Shown: positions 19,998 to 32,297, counted from the stretch's first letter. The stretch is 64,000 nt of DNA from Trichomonas vaginalis G3 (GCF_026262505.1 NC_067203.1:20255411-20319410); one strand, 5' to 3'. Made by a program: numbers and translations. The notes: generated from the letters alone by a model not told the origin.

Positions 19998-22900
19998 ATG
20001 AACAAAAATGGAACAGCTAAAATGAATGATAATCAAATTAGAGCCGAAGGTAGAAGGTTATTTAAACGCTTCTATAACATTCCTGATGGTGTTAATCCTA
20101 AAACTCGTAGAAGTTATTTAAATGAAGCAATAGATGCATATGAAGGGTTTGACATTTCATCAGAAAGTGAGAGGTTAGCAAGAATGTTAAACGTTAATAT
20201 TGATTTTTATTATTGTGACCCTCAACCAGAAGACGTAGACATAAATAAGGTAGACTTTCCATTAGTGGAATCAATAATGATAGATCCAGAATTTGAAACA
20301 GTAAATATTTTATTAACACAGAGTCCATGTGGAAAACTTCACGCTGACAGAATAACAGACGTTGAAGCACTCACAGGATATAAAGTTTGCCCCTTTTGCA
20401 AAGAAGAAGTATATTCTATCCGTGATGATCCAGAAAGGAAAAACCAAAGAAGATTTTTAAAACATTGTGAGAAATGTAAAGAAAATAATGGAAGATTAAT
20501 TCAAGACGTTCAATTGCAAAACACACAACAACCATATGCACCACATATTACGAAACAGAAGATATATCAATGGCTATTAGCACATAATTTGCAGGAATAT
20601 TATAAAACCGACAAGATATTATATTACTTTTGACTTCGAAACATTAGAGACTAAAGAAGAATTACAACTTTCTGAGTGTGCAACTTTAAACGCTTACTTA
20701 AAACCATTTATGGTATCATCAACGGTTAAATTAAACGATAAAACATATACGAGGAATTTTTGCTTAACTTCGAGTGATTCTTTTATTCTGATTGGATTGA
20801 ATTTTTATTTTCAACCTGTTCATTAGTTGCTAAATCAAATATTGAACAATATGAAGAATTAATGAAGCCGCAAAATACATTAAATGAAAAACAGAAGGAA
20901 GCATTTAAAGAGCTTTTAGATGAAGAATTAATAAAGTGAATATCATTGGTTTTAATTCGGGAAAGTTTGATTTAAATTTAATTCTTCGTGATTTAAATAC
21001 TGCAAAATGGAAGATAAAATCAATGCTGGGTTCTTCTTCTCAATTTAAGCAATCATTGTAAAGAAAACAAACTTCCATATGAATTAAGATTTATTGACAT
21101 CAGAAATTATATAGCGGGTGGAACATTAGACCAATTCACTCAAGATTTCGGAAACAATAAATCACGTGTTAAATCCTTTTTCCCTTATCAATTCATCACA
21201 TGGGAGAATTACGAAGATGAATTATATAAAAAGGAACCATTCACTCAAGATTCATTTTATTCAGCATTAACACAAGAAACAATATCCGATTCAGATTATC
21301 AAATATATCTCAATGATGCTAAAAATTTTAAGAATAGATTAGAATATTTTATTCATTATTGCAATAAAGACGTTGAAATTATGATTGACCCAATTGATAA
21401 AATTATCGAAGAAACATTTGTTTATAAAATTGACATGCTTCATAATCTTTCTTTATCATCGAATGCATCAATGATTCGTTACGCGTTAGCATATAAGAAC
21501 TTCAATCCTAACGAAACATATCCAGAAGAAGAAAATGTGGAATCAAGTTTTGAATTAACAAAAAAGTATTGGAAATATAAAATTGAATCATATAAGAAAC
21601 AAGATGAAAAAGCAGAAAGGGATACTAAAAACAATGTTTCAATGGATGACTATCAATACTATCACGATTTAATCCTTTCATCTAAATGCAAAATGTGTGG
21701 TAAAGCGTTTACATATGCAAATAAACCAACATTGGATAGAATCGATAATGAAAAACCACATACCAAAGAAAATTGTCAGTTAATGTGTTGTTATTGCAAT
21801 GTCGTAAAATCAAATAAAGATGAAGATGTTCAACGTTTAAGAATCAATTTAAGAAATTATGCATTAAAAAATAATTTACCAATGACTTTAGATTCAGTTG
21901 AAGCTTATCACATTCTCCGTAATGGAATTACTGGTGGTCTATCAAATGTTCAACATCGTGTTAATCTTAAAGGAATCACGCACATTAATAAACTTTCATA
22001 TAATCCAGAAACTAAAACTGTATCAAATGAGGACACCACCAACATTATGACTCATTTCGTTGGAGTTGACTTTAATTCATTATATCCTTCATCATTTTCA
22101 TCTAATCCTCATGATTTCATTCAATATACTGACCATAAAATGTATATGCCGGGAAGATTGAATGGTGTTATCATTTGTGATACAGCAACAAAGAAAGCAA
22201 AAGCACTGGGAATAATTAAGAAGAAAAATACTTTATTCGTGGCTGAAGTAAAGGGTCACATTGATGAAAAATACATTAATGATTACATAAACTTTTTACC
22301 GATAATAAGAAACTTAGATATTATCACAGATGAAAAAACAATTGGCAGTTTTATGTATAATTACATGAAATCAAACAATCTACCAGTTGACCAGAAACAG
22401 AAAATTAACTCAGTTAGCATCAACACACAACCAATATCAACCATTTTCTTCTTATTATCTTTGGTATCTAATAGACAGATTTCATTTTATCATCGATGAT
22501 ATTCAATCAATTTTAACATTTACAAAAACACTTGTTTTAATGAATTTGCGAAAATTTATGAACGAAAGACAAAAGGCTGAATTAGAAGGAAATAAAGGAA
22601 AAAGTTTATTTTGCAAGATTTCACTTAATGGATCATATGGTTACGATGCAATGAATACACAAAATTACGCAAAGACTAAAATAATGAATGCACAGAAGCA
22701 CGCGTTGCATGTATGTCAAATAAGTTTAAAAACATAAGAGAAATAGGAAGATACATATCAAGTGATGCTTAAAGATAGATTTTATAGATGTGATACATGT
22801 TTACAAGAGGCATTCTTCACTTTAGATAATGCTAAATACTGGTATTTGGTTTTCATTTATGATTTTATGTATAAATGCATGGATGTTAATCGTTTTCATT

Positions 22901-23439
22901 TCATTGAAGGTGATACTGATTCATCTTATTGGGCAATCGCTGGCGACCCAAATCTTCCTAACACTCAAGCATTTCAAGCAATTGTTACCGATAAACAATT
23001 TTATGATAAAAACATTTTCAAATTCGCACCTTTTGATTTCTTCTGTTTTGATGAGAAATTTAAACCTAAATTAAAGAATAAAGCTGAAGAAAAAGCACAT
23101 GAGAAGAAGTTATTGGGTTTAGCAATTGAGAAACAAGGTGATAACATGGTTGCTTTATGTCCTAAGTGTTATACATCATTCAACGGTTCAATTGATGGAA
23201 GTGATTTTAAAAAGATTGCACAAAAAATGAAAGGTGTTAGTTTACGACAAAATAAACAATTAACACCTAAAAATTATTTGGATATAATAAATGATAAATT
23301 GATATTTGATGGTCAGAATATTAATTTACAACTTAAAAATGGGTCAATGACTCGCTTAACAATTGGTAAGACTGCATTAACAGGAGCACACACTAAGGCT
23401 GTATGTTGTGAAAATGGATGTTGTATGCCATTTATTTAA
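19998..23439 (+). pseudogene. protein-primed-type DNA polymerase B, inner Polinton (broken)
   Basis: Remains of the element's family B polymerase, broken in several places. Readable parts in order: an N-terminal domain ending in a CPFCKE...HCEKCK zinc-binding-like motif, exonuclease motifs (YCNKDVEIM for Exo III), an HNH-like insert (CKMCGK...LDRIDN...CCYCN), polymerase motif A (VDFNSLYPSSF), motif B (KISLNGSYGYDAMN) and motif C (GDTDSSYW), ending with CPKCYTSF and CCENGCC cysteine clusters. The family primes replication from a protein at the element's ends. The relative is at 51470-54940. Confidence 0.9.
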
Positions 23440-23541
23440 TAAAATACCACAGAAGAGACAAAAGGAACCGTTAATGATGGTTTTGATACTATGATTCAAA
23501 GAGGTGGGCACCCTTAAAACATTGATTTTATTTTTATATAA

Positions 23542-25039
23542 ATGGATAACACAGATTTAAAAATTTTAATTGATGATTTAGTATTTAATCAAAATTTTCT
23601 TAATTATTATGATTTAAAAGCATATCTCCAAAAATATAATAATATAACGGGTGATGATATGGAATATTATTATCCATATTATAAAAATGAAATTTTGAAA
23701 TATCATAATAAAATAATTTCTGAAATTAAAGACAAAATTAAAAATAATGAATATAAAGGGAAAAACTAAATCACAACTTAAACAGTTGAAAGATTTCAAA
23801 AATAAAGTATTAACAGAAGAAGATATTGATGAATTATATAAATTATATAATCCTGAGCCGCAAAAACAAAAGGAACAAAACACCCAGGTCCTTCAGACCA
23901 TAAATGATGCACAAGCTTTAATTTATGATTCATTAGTTAAACCATATTCAGCCCGACTTTTAAATGAAGATCAACTTTTGGAATTCATCCTTCAACATAA
24001 ACTCGAAGCGGGAAAGTATATCAAACCTTTATATACAGCATATTTAAAACAAATGAATAGAATACATCCAGAATTAATGAAGGAAGGAATGAAATCCAAA
24101 ATCAAAGCAGATAAAATTAAACCACTTGCAACACCAAAACCTCCAACGACAGTACCGCCTCCTCCTTCAGTTAATCCTTCATCATTCACTTTATTATATC
24201 CATTTCAAACATTAAGAAGCAAAAAGATTTTAAAAAGGATTTCAAGATATTAAATAAACCAATTGACCCGAAAATTCAACCATTAAAGGAAAAATTTAGT
24301 CGACCTTCATTTGCTCCATATCCATATTCATACGAAATCGATCATCTGGAATATTCAAAAGGAAACGTTACTTATTTATTTGCCATTAACATTAACACTA
24401 GATATTTATATTGCATTCCGGTGAAAGGGAAAACAGAACAGGAAACAAGAAGAGCTATTCAATACTTACTAGATCATGAAAGAGTAGATAATATCAGGGG
24501 TGATGGTGATAAAGGATTTCAGGCAGCTATGGCTCATTATTTCCCACAAATTAATTTTTACTTTTCATCCTCTCCATATACGTTTCATAATAAAATAGTT
24601 GATGCGGTAATGAGAACTCTTAGAGATGCGTTAGGGGTTAACGGTCAGATATACTGGGATGGAAATCATGACTCCATCATACAGCAGTTAGTATATTATT
24701 ACAATAATACATGGCATAGAACTATAAACATGAAACCGGTGGAAATGAAAAATGATATTTCAAAAGAATGGGAATATATTAGAAAGCAAATGGAAAAGTT
24801 AAATGATGTTAAACGTGAACAAATTAATTCGGGGCTCATGAATTTTAAACAAGGATAAAGTTTTAATTCATCTCGATTATGGAAAAACTGATAAATCAAT
24901 GACAAAAAGAAGACGAAGATTTGACACAATAGCTGAATTTGTTAGATATATTAACGGCAATGCATTAGTTGAAGTTGACAATAAATTAATAGAAATTCCG
25001 ATTTATTTTATTACTCCATTATATTTAAATAATATTTAA
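23542..25039 (+). pseudogene. retroviral-type (c-int) integrase, inner Polinton (broken)
   Basis: Remains of the DDE/RNase H-fold integrase that inserts the element. Visible are the N-terminal helical region, a Pro-rich linker (PKPPTTVPPPPSVNPSSF), the first catalytic Asp in YEIDHLEYS and the second in NIRGDGDKGFQ, followed by VMRTLRDALG and the YYYNNTWHRTINMKPVEM segment typical of the end of the core. It is broken in a few places; the outer element's copy (49789-51345) looks whole. A T-rich leader ending TATAAATG precedes it. Confidence 0.88.
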
Positions 25040-25059
25040 TTTTTTTTATTTCGTAAGAA

Positions 25060-25330
25060 ATGAGTGACAACAAAGCAGTCAAGAGTCCAGACAATGAATA
25101 TAAAAAGAAACTAAACAGAATTAAATCAAAAATATGCTATTACAAAAAGAAGCCGCAATGCGGTGGGGTTGAAAACGATAAAGAGAGAAAGAAATAATCG
25201 AAAAATTAGAAACTTACCGTTCAATCATTAAACTGAGTGAAGCAAAAATAAAAGAATTTAATAGAATAAATAAATTGTTGGAAGAGATGAATTTAATAAA
25301 GATGAATTTTTAAACTCTATCCAAATTTAA
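25060..25330 (+). pseudogene. small basic Polinton protein (broken)
   Basis: A relative of the 95-residue protein at 49481-49768. It begins MSDNKAVKSPD and has basic KKKLNRIKSKICYYKKK. Its end overlaps by a few bases the convergent 54-residue gene. Function is unknown; nucleic-acid binding is plausible from the charge. Confidence 0.6.
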
Positions 25331-25491
25331 TTTTTATTCCTCTTCGACAACATCTCTCTTTCCATCATTACTGCATAACCACATTTTCTCAATTTTAGTG
25401 GTTTGTTATTTTTAACATGTTCTTGCATCATTTTTATCATTTCCTCCCTTGTTATGATTCGTGGTAAATTTTGAGCTTGTGGGGTATTCAT
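25327..25491 (-). CDS. 54-residue Polinton protein, unknown
   Basis: Begins MNTPQAQNLPRIITREEM and ends ERE-MLSKRNKN; basic and helical. The start context is TTTTTCATAAATG. The same gene is present in the outer element (49320-49484) with one obvious N-terminal change (Asn2 to Asp), so it is conserved and probably real. No family is known to me. Confidence 0.6.
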   Translation of the reverse strand: MNTPQAQNLPRIITREEMIKMMQEHVKNNKPLKLRKCGYAVMMEREMLSKRNKN

Positions 25492-25532
25492 TTATGAAAA
25501 ATAAAAATTTAAATTATGCCGTTCTAAAGTTT

Positions 25533-26014
25533 GTGACAACATGACATTTTGACAACACATGGGTTATTCAATAATTAATTATTTTTGAAGAACTGAAGGG
25601 GTCACCAGGTCACCAGGTCATTTAACTTCTCTGAAAAAATGTGACAACATGACATTTTGACAACACATGGGTTATTCAATAATTAATTATTTTTGAAGAA
25701 CTGAAGGGGTCACCAGGTCACCAGGTCACCAGGTCATTTAACTTCTCTGAAAAAATGTGACAACATGACATTTTGACAACACATGGGTTATTCAATAATT
25801 AATTATTTTTGAAGAACTGAAGGGGTCACCAGGTCACCAGGTCACCAGGTCATTTAACTTCTCTGAAAAAATGTGACAACATGACATTTTGACAACACAT
25901 GGGTTATTCAATAATTAATTATTTTTGAAGAACTGAAGGGGTCACCAGGTCACCAGGTCACCAGGTCATTTAACTTCTCTGAAAAAATGTGACAACATGA
26001 CATTTTGACAACAT
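25533..26014. repeat. Polinton tandem repeat, four 108-116-bp units
   Basis: Units start GTGACAACATGACATTTTG at 25533, 25641, 25757, 25873 and a partial at 25989. Each contains an 8-bp microrepeat (GGTCACCA), two copies in the first unit and three in the others, which explains 108 versus 116. An inverted single copy lies on the other side of the helicase gene (28430-28555). Relatives flank the same gene in the outer element. Confidence 0.9.
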
Positions 26015-26120
26015 CACAGGATTAATGCAAAAATAAATTCAAATCATACTTTATAAAGCTTCATTCACAGGTATTTCATCGTCAGTAAATGAATCCTCAT
26101 TATCGTTTGGTTCAATTTGT

Positions 26121-28361
26121 TTATATAATCCTTTCATTTCTTCTTTCAAAACATAATACCATGTGTTTACCATCTATTTTTCTTTGTTTCCTTTCACATT
26201 TATCCTTAATGCTCATTTGAAAGTTTTTGTCTTTCATGTCTGATGGTTTGCAGAATAGAGCATTTTTACACGTCATACCTGCACATAATTCATCATAATG
26301 TGTATTTATCCATTCATCTAAAGGATTTGTTGATAATTCAATTAAATCTTGTTTGGCTTCAGTCATCGGAATGATTCGTACATTAAATGATGAAAGGTCA
26401 TATTGCATAAAATATGTTAAAAGGTTATCATAAAATTCCTTTGTGCATGAATCCATTAAATTCTTGAAGTAATCAAATTGACCCTTGAATTTACCATTAA
26501 CTCTTAAAACTACGTATCTTCTGTCTCCAACTTCAATTTTGACAGGGTAAACGTTATTAGTTACGAAAATGAAGTTTGCAACATTCTGAGCAGTTCTTCT
26601 GGGTTGATTCTTTTCATTAATTCTAATCTCATTATCCGTAATAATTGATTTCAAAGCGTTGAAGTTTGCGAGTCTGTCTTCACCTACATTCTTGAGTTCA
26701 TTAAGTACAAGAAACATTTTATTCTCAACTACTGAATTGAAATTACCCGTTAGCTCACTTATTTCAGTAATGTTTTTACATGAATAACCGGCGAGAAGTT
26801 CAGAAATAATGTCTGTAAATCTGTTTTTACCTGTTCCCTGAAGTCCTTTCAAAATAATTGCTGTTTCATTCTTGATTCCAGGATGTTGAATCATTGATGC
26901 AATCCAGCCGAGTAGGTATTTATACACTTCATCGTTATTATCACAAATGGCTTCTTTAATGAAATTCATAAACATCTCAATTTTTGAGTAATCTGGTTTT
27001 TCGAGAATGTTGTATTTATAACCCTGAAACGTTGAGAAAACATCTGGGGAATCAGATTTAAAGCAAACACCCTTAACGGTTAATGAAGACAATTGATTTA
27101 ATAGTACATCCCATGCTGTTATGGTTTTACCTTCTTCTTTAAATAATTTAATCATTTTGAGTGACTCTTTCATATTTGACTGAAGAACAAATGATATTTG
27201 ATTCATTTTGTCGTGGATATTATAGTCCTTTTGAATGAAATATTTATTTCCACAATCTACAAAACGAATTACACATGATAAATCCTCAATTACTTCAGAA
27301 CTGTTTTTATACTGATGATTTTCAGCCTTGCGTCTAATATCTGTTATCAAAAACGAGTCATCAAGTTTGATATCAAATGTTATTTTTGGCTTACGTAATA
27401 AAGGTAAAACATATTCATCATAATATTCCTTTTGATAAAGTTTTAGAATCTTCACCAAAACAAATGGAGAAGTCATTAAATGTGCATATCTACTACGTGC
27501 TTTTTCAAAATTACTTTTTGCATTTTCTGTTAAACTGCAGAAGTTATAAACGTTATCGTATGCTTCATTAATTAAATGATTAGGTAACGAATTAATTGCT
27601 TGAAACAGTGTGAATAATGTTATTTCTTTTTCTAAATTCATGTTTCCACCATCATTATGTACTTCAAAATCACAGATGCCATCAACTATGCTCTGAGCTA
27701 GTTTATCGTCAATGTTTACATCTTTGTTTTCATTCATTATACTCTTTATTTCTTCGCTCTTCTGTTCAACTCTTACCTTAATATTCAAATCATTTAATAT
27801 ATCATTCACTGTTCTAGTTAATGTTGAATCATAACTTCCACGAATGAATGAGTATGTATTGATTGGTTCTGTTGCATTCTTTCGAACTCTTGAATCAGCC
27901 ATAACCACTAAAGAACGTTTTGAATCATCCATAGAAGTCATTATGTCAATATCATAATCATTGCAGGAATAACATTTAATCATTCTGTTCGAAACTGCAT
28001 AGAAGAAATTAGTGTTGCAATAAATGTGAAGACCTCCTGATGCGGTTTTAACGATAACATCTTTATCCGAAAGTTTTGATAAAATGTCTTTTCTAACTGT
28101 TTCTTTAAGTTCATCATTGTACGATTTATTGATATCAACATCTATAATCGTTAAATTTGAAATTTTATTTACTAATAAAGCTGTACCAGTTTTCCTTCCT
28201 CTTCCTCCATCATGTTTGAGGTAGTTATGTAAATCAATCATGTTTTCACCAATTCTTTCGTTGAGGGTTTTAGTTTCTGCCACAACTAATTCCACAACTA
28301 ATGAATCAATAACTTTTTCATCAGAAACGATAAAGTTGCTGTTGCTGTTTGTTGCTGTCAT
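26121..28361 (-). CDS. primase-superfamily 3 helicase (D5-like), inner Polinton
   Basis: A 746-residue replication protein that looks whole. The N-terminal half resembles an archaeo-eukaryotic primase/primpol domain: IIDVDINK, KTASGGLHIYCN and DIDIMTSMDDSKRS are its Asp, His and Lys/Arg blocks. The C-terminal part (about 440-650) is a superfamily 3 helicase with Walker A GLQGTGKNRF (near 505-513), Walker B FLVLNEL, sensor/motif C FIFVTNN and arginine finger VGDRRYV. It would unwind and prime the element's DNA. It starts after CCTATATAAATG. Flanking inverted copies of the GGTCACCA-type repeat may be replication signals. The broken counterpart is at 45505-47817. Confidence 0.85.
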   Translation of the reverse strand: MTATNSNSNFIVSDEKVIDSLVVELVVAETKTLNERIGENMIDLHNYLKHDGGRGRKTGTALLVNKISNLTIIDVDINKSYNDELKETVRKDILSKLSDKDVIVKTASGGLHIYCNTNFFYAVSNRMIKCYSCNDYDIDIMTSMDDSKRSLVVMADSRVRKNATEPINTYSFIRGSYDSTLTRTVNDILNDLNIKVRVEQKSEEIKSIMNENKDVNIDDKLAQSIVDGICDFEVHNDGGNMNLEKEITLFTLFQAINSLPNHLINEAYDNVYNFCSLTENAKSNFEKARSRYAHLMTSPFVLVKILKLYQKEYYDEYVLPLLRKPKITFDIKLDDSFLITDIRRKAENHQYKNSSEVIEDLSCVIRFVDCGNKYFIQKDYNIHDKMNQISFVLQSNMKESLKMIKLFKEEGKTITAWDVLLNQLSSLTVKGVCFKSDSPDVFSTFQGYKYNILEKPDYSKIEMFMNFIKEAICDNNDEVYKYLLGWIASMIQHPGIKNETAIILKGLQGTGKNRFTDIISELLAGYSCKNITEISELTGNFNSVVENKMFLVLNELKNVGEDRLANFNALKSIITDNEIRINEKNQPRRTAQNVANFIFVTNNVYPVKIEVGDRRYVVLRVNGKFKGQFDYFKNLMDSCTKEFYDNLLTYFMQYDLSSFNVRIIPMTEAKQDLIELSTNPLDEWINTHYDELCAGMTCKNALFCKPSDMKDKNFQMSIKDKCERKQRKIDGKHMVLCFERRNERII

Positions 28362-28429
28362 TTATATAGGAATAAAAAAATAAAAATAATTTTAAAACTA
28401 ACTTTATTTTTGGACTGCATCAAATTTTC

Positions 28430-28600
28430 TGTGATGTTGTCAAAATGTCATGTTGTCACATTTTTTCAGAGAAGTTAAATGACCTGGTGACCTGGTGACC
28501 TGGTGACCCCTTCAGTTCTTCAAAAATAATTAATTATCGAATAACCTGAAAACATTAACATAAACATTAACGTAAACATTAACGTAAACATTTATTTCTG
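28430..28600 (-). repeat. inverted copy of the Polinton repeat plus 12-bp iterons
   Basis: Inverted relative of the 25533-26014 units, with three GGTCACCA microrepeats, followed by a series of CATTAACGTAAA-like 12-mers (28553-28595). It lies between the helicase and fibre genes. Confidence 0.8.
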
Positions 28601-28659
28601 TAGTTCATCCATTACTTCATTACCTAATTAATTACAGACATAAAATATATTTAGTTCAT

Positions 28660-30287
28660 TCAATAAACACGGTACCATGCGAATACAGTCATAAATGGTG
28701 GCATGTAATCTTTACTTTGTCCCGTTGTTTGTGTATATCCTGAAACGAAATGTGTATGGTTTCCTTCTCCCTGAGTGTCACTCCAGTAACAATTTATAGC
28801 AAACTTAACGTCGTCTTTAACATCATATCCTTTACCTTTTGTCATTCCTGACCAATCCCAATATCTATGCTTATGCCAACCTGCTTGAGATGTGCTTAAA
28901 TCTATGTAGTGACTGTGTGCAGGTAAATTTTCACCTGAAATCGTTTTACTTCCACCTGTTTCCTTTGAAGAGTTTGCACAATACAAAAACCTGTCAACTA
29001 TTTGTTCCCATGCACCAACACCAAACATTACTTGAGGACCTCTTGCATCCATAGATGTATAAATAGAACCTACTGGGTTCATTAAATCAAACATATGAGA
29101 TATTATAGGATTGTCTCTTTTGAACTTAAAATATAGTGTAACTATTTCAGGTTTCTTCTGGTTTGTGTCAGAATATTTTTTATAATATAATCTTATGTTT
29201 TCAGGGTAGGTAAAATCTTGACTATAATATTTATTTCTGTCATCTGTATAATAATATACTATTCTCGTTTTTTCTATTGCATTATATCTTTTATATCTAT
29301 AATAATCTAAATATAATGTTAACTTTTGTTCATCTACATGTGGTGTTCTGACATCATCTCCATAGTCATAATAATATGGTGCTGGAGCTGGGTCAGCAAT
29401 GTCATATCTGCCATTTCATAAACTCTTAAATATTTCTTTTGTTCGTCTCCATATAAGTTTAAGTAGCAGTTGTTGTCTAATGGAACTTTAACTTGTGTGC
29501 CATCATTCTTTTTATAACTTACATACATTTCATTGTTATTTTTCGGAATGAGTTTATACCGTATACCATTTTTTAAGGAGTGTACAAACTGCCATCTAAA
29601 ATATTTATTTTCTTCATTGACAGAAAAGTCGCCAACAATAGTTTCAATATTTTTTGTTCCTATCAAACTTTGGTATATTTCGTTAACATATTCCTTATCT
29701 GCTTTCTTCCCTAACTCATCATTAACATATGTTTTATCCGCTTTAAGGTCTAAACATCCTGAAACCCATCCTGTATCAGCTTTAGTTTTTAAAATCTTTG
29801 ATGTCCATTCATGATACCATTCAACCATTTCTTTAATTTCATTATCTTTTTCATCCACATATTCCTTATCTACCTTCTTCATTAACTCACTATCCACATA
29901 TTCCTTATCTGCTTTCTCCATTATGTCATTAAGGAAACCTTTTATGAATTCCTCATTTAAATTAAATCTTCCAATCTTCAAAACTTTAGGAAATGCATTT
30001 AATGCGTAATATCTCTGTTCTTCTGGTGGAATTGATGTTATATCATCCGTTATACCTTTAATTTTTGAATTCATAAATAAAATTTCTTTTATATTTGATA
30101 TCACTGCACCACCTTTGCAAACGAATTCGAAATGTTCATTTTTCAATACTATCTCCAAATCTCCATATTTCAACCTTTGCGTTTGTTCTGCCGTCTTTGA
30201 ATTATATGCATATATGGCGTATGTAATGGTCTGAGGGACCTGGGTGCTTTGTGTCTTAAGTTGTTGTGGTTGCTGTTGTTTAATCAT
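28660..30287 (-). pseudogene. fibre-like protein with phage tail-collar-type tip, inner Polinton (broken)
   Basis: Remains of a likely trimeric attachment fibre. It begins with a Gln-rich MIKQQQPQQL leader and globular region, then repeats of the K-A-D-K-x-Y-V-(D/N)-x-E-L type, which resemble the coiled triple-stranded shafts of phage fibres. The tip has NPVGSIYTSM, TGGSKTI, NLPAHSHY and MPPFMTVFAWYRVY, the signature of phage baseplate/tail-collar C-terminal domains. If expressed it would bind a receptor. The tip differs strongly from that of the outer element. Confidence 0.75.
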
Positions 30288-30303
30288 TTATTATGATTTA
30301 AAA

Positions 30304-31021
30304 ATAAATATTTAATCCGTTATCTCATCACCTATTTTTTCTATTTGAAATTGCCATAATATTTCATTCATGAATTCTAAATCACAATCAAATAGGTCAG
30401 TTACTCTAAATTTAATATTTGATAAATCTTTTGAATGAAGAATAAATGAATTCCCAGATAATTGAAACGGATATGATAAAGAAAATATGTTTAAGTTGAT
30501 GGATAAAATGTTTTGTATTGATGGGTAAGAGTTTAGGGTCTAATGTTTGATGTGAAAATCTCATTGGGGTATTAACTTTATCACATTTGATTAAAATGAA
30601 ATTGGAACCAGTGTCAGAATACAAAACATCCCAACATCTTTTCAAAATTTAATATCCCCAACAATGAACGAAGATGAGGAGTACAAAATTTAATTTTCAG
30701 TGGGAATTTAATAAGGTTATTTATTTCATCAAGTTCAAAAAGTTTATCAGGTTTTGATTTTAAAATTTTCTTCATACCATACGATAAATGATTCATTTAA
30801 ATAACTTAAATCATGTTAATATCCCATTTCGTTATCACATTATTTATATACATATCATACGTTTTTTCAAGGTCATCTTTAATAAATGATATATAATCTG
30901 AAGGGTCTAAAAGAATGGATTAAATTTACCACTCACAGAAACGAGAGTAACACATATAAATTCCGCTAACTGTTAAATTTAATTCACAACTATTATTCGA
31001 AATAATATTGATAATTGACAT
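30304..31021 (-). pseudogene. remains of one or two small Polinton genes, unknown
   Basis: Minus-strand coding remnants between fibre and the next plus-strand gene. One includes MNHLSYGMKKILKS and TGSNFILIKCDKVNTPM; an upstream one begins MSIINIISNN. Both have relatives in the outer element (43050-43665). Their place in the capsid gene cluster fits a minor structural protein, but no family is recognised. Confidence 0.5.
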
Positions 31022-31041
31022 TTTTTATTAAGATTAAAAAT

Positions 31042-31522
31042 ATGGTAAAGCGTTATTTTCCAGTGATTAAATAAAACTAGAATAAGATTACCTCAAGAAT
31101 TCATAAATTCAACGAATAAGAAATTCATTCATGTTATAAATTTTAGTGTTTTCAGAAAATATGAGTCGATGTCATATTCATCATCGGGTTATATTTCACT
31201 TCATTCAAATTTAGTTCAATCAAACCCATATAATGACCATTTCATAAGATTTTCAGATGGTATTAAAAATGCAATTGATAGATTAAAATATGAACAGATT
31301 GACAATATCGAATTTTTGGAATTTTGGTTTAAATATCCTGACGGAAAAAAGATTGAAGTTAAAGATAAAGCTGATACTATAACAAAAACAATTACAATGA
31401 CTGATCCAGATAGTGGGAAACAAAAAGAAATAAAACAAACGATAGAAACTGGTGAAAGGTCAATTATTATTGATTATGATTCAAAGGATTATTATTCGTT
31501 AATGTTAATGCTTGAATATTAA
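31042..31522 (+). pseudogene. small Polinton gene on the opposite strand, unknown (broken)
   Basis: Plus-strand remnant in an otherwise minus-strand cluster. It begins near MVKRYFPVI and contains YSSSGYISLHSNLVQ and LEFWFKYPDGKKIEV. The outer relative is at 42554-43029. Its end overlaps by a few bases the end of the convergent 231-residue gene. Function is unknown. Confidence 0.5.
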
Positions 31523-32214
31523 ATAGCCTTAACAAAGAATTTTTCAAGTGATATTTTATATTCATCAACTATTTTATTATAAATATCATTATATGTTAAA
31601 TGAAGTTCAGTTGTTGTTCCGTTCTTTGATATCTTAATTGTGCTAATATCCTTTATAGGATTTATTTTTGCAACTGTTCCGCAGCATGAAACCTCATCAT
31701 CTATGAAAAATTGAATCTTAACGTCTGAATCTTGAACATCACAAAGAATGGCGATAATGTGAATTAATGATTCATAAGGTAAAATAATTAAACCGGATTG
31801 ATCAATTAAATTTATTATTGAATCATAATTATTAATTATTATATCACGGTAAATTTTCATTAATTCTGAATTAATGTCTATTTTATATGGCGCATTGCGA
31901 CTGGAATCGTAGATTCCTGGGTTCTCGATGTTTGATGAAAGAGGCGGGGGGTATGTTGGATAAGTGGGAATTTCAACAGGTTCTTTACCGGGTTCAGATA
32001 AAATGATTGGGTCTCCATCTTCTTTATTTTCCTCCTCCTTTTTCGGTAAGTCGCGAGTTAATAAATTTGGTTGAGTTGCTGACCTTGTTAATTCAGGACT
32101 AACATTAACTTTAACATTTTGAATAATTCGTGATTTATCATCATTTACGTTATAACCAACCGTAATCTCTGCTTTTGCGTTAGTGTTCTTTTGACTAGTG
32201 AAACGTCTTCTCAT
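31519..32214 (-). CDS. 231-residue Polinton protein, unknown
   Basis: Looks whole. It starts MRRRFTSQKNTNAK after GATTATAAATG. The N-terminal half is basic and low in complexity with a Pro-rich stretch (EIPTYPTYPPPL); the C-terminal half is a compact mixed domain (LMKIYRDIIINNYDSI, FFIDDEVSCCGTVAKI). It lies between the convergent plus-strand gene and the next capsid-cluster gene. No homologous family is known to me. The broken relative is at 41889-42553. Confidence 0.55.
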   Translation of the reverse strand: MRRRFTSQKNTNAKAEITVGYNVNDDKSRIIQNVKVNVSPELTRSATQPNLLTRDLPKKEEENKEDGDPIILSEPGKEPVEIPTYPTYPPPLSSNIENPGIYDSSRNAPYKIDINSELMKIYRDIIINNYDSIINLIDQSGLIILPYESLIHIIAILCDVQDSDVKIQFFIDDEVSCCGTVAKINPIKDISTIKISKNGTTTELHLTYNDIYNKIVDEYKISLEKFFVKAI

Positions 32215-32297
32215 TTATAATCGAATAAAAAAAGAAAAATATATTTAAAGTTTTATTTAGTTGTTACGGTAATATCCCAAGGTTCATCCTTGTTTGC

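Noticed and set aside
20380-20500. Zinc-binding-like cysteines considered a separate small protein
   Set aside because: Same frame and conserved position in both elements as the N-terminal part of polymerase B.
25533-26014. Possible CRISPR or telomere-like repeat
   Set aside because: A plain tandem repeat of 108-116 bp without spacers, tied to the Polinton helicase region.
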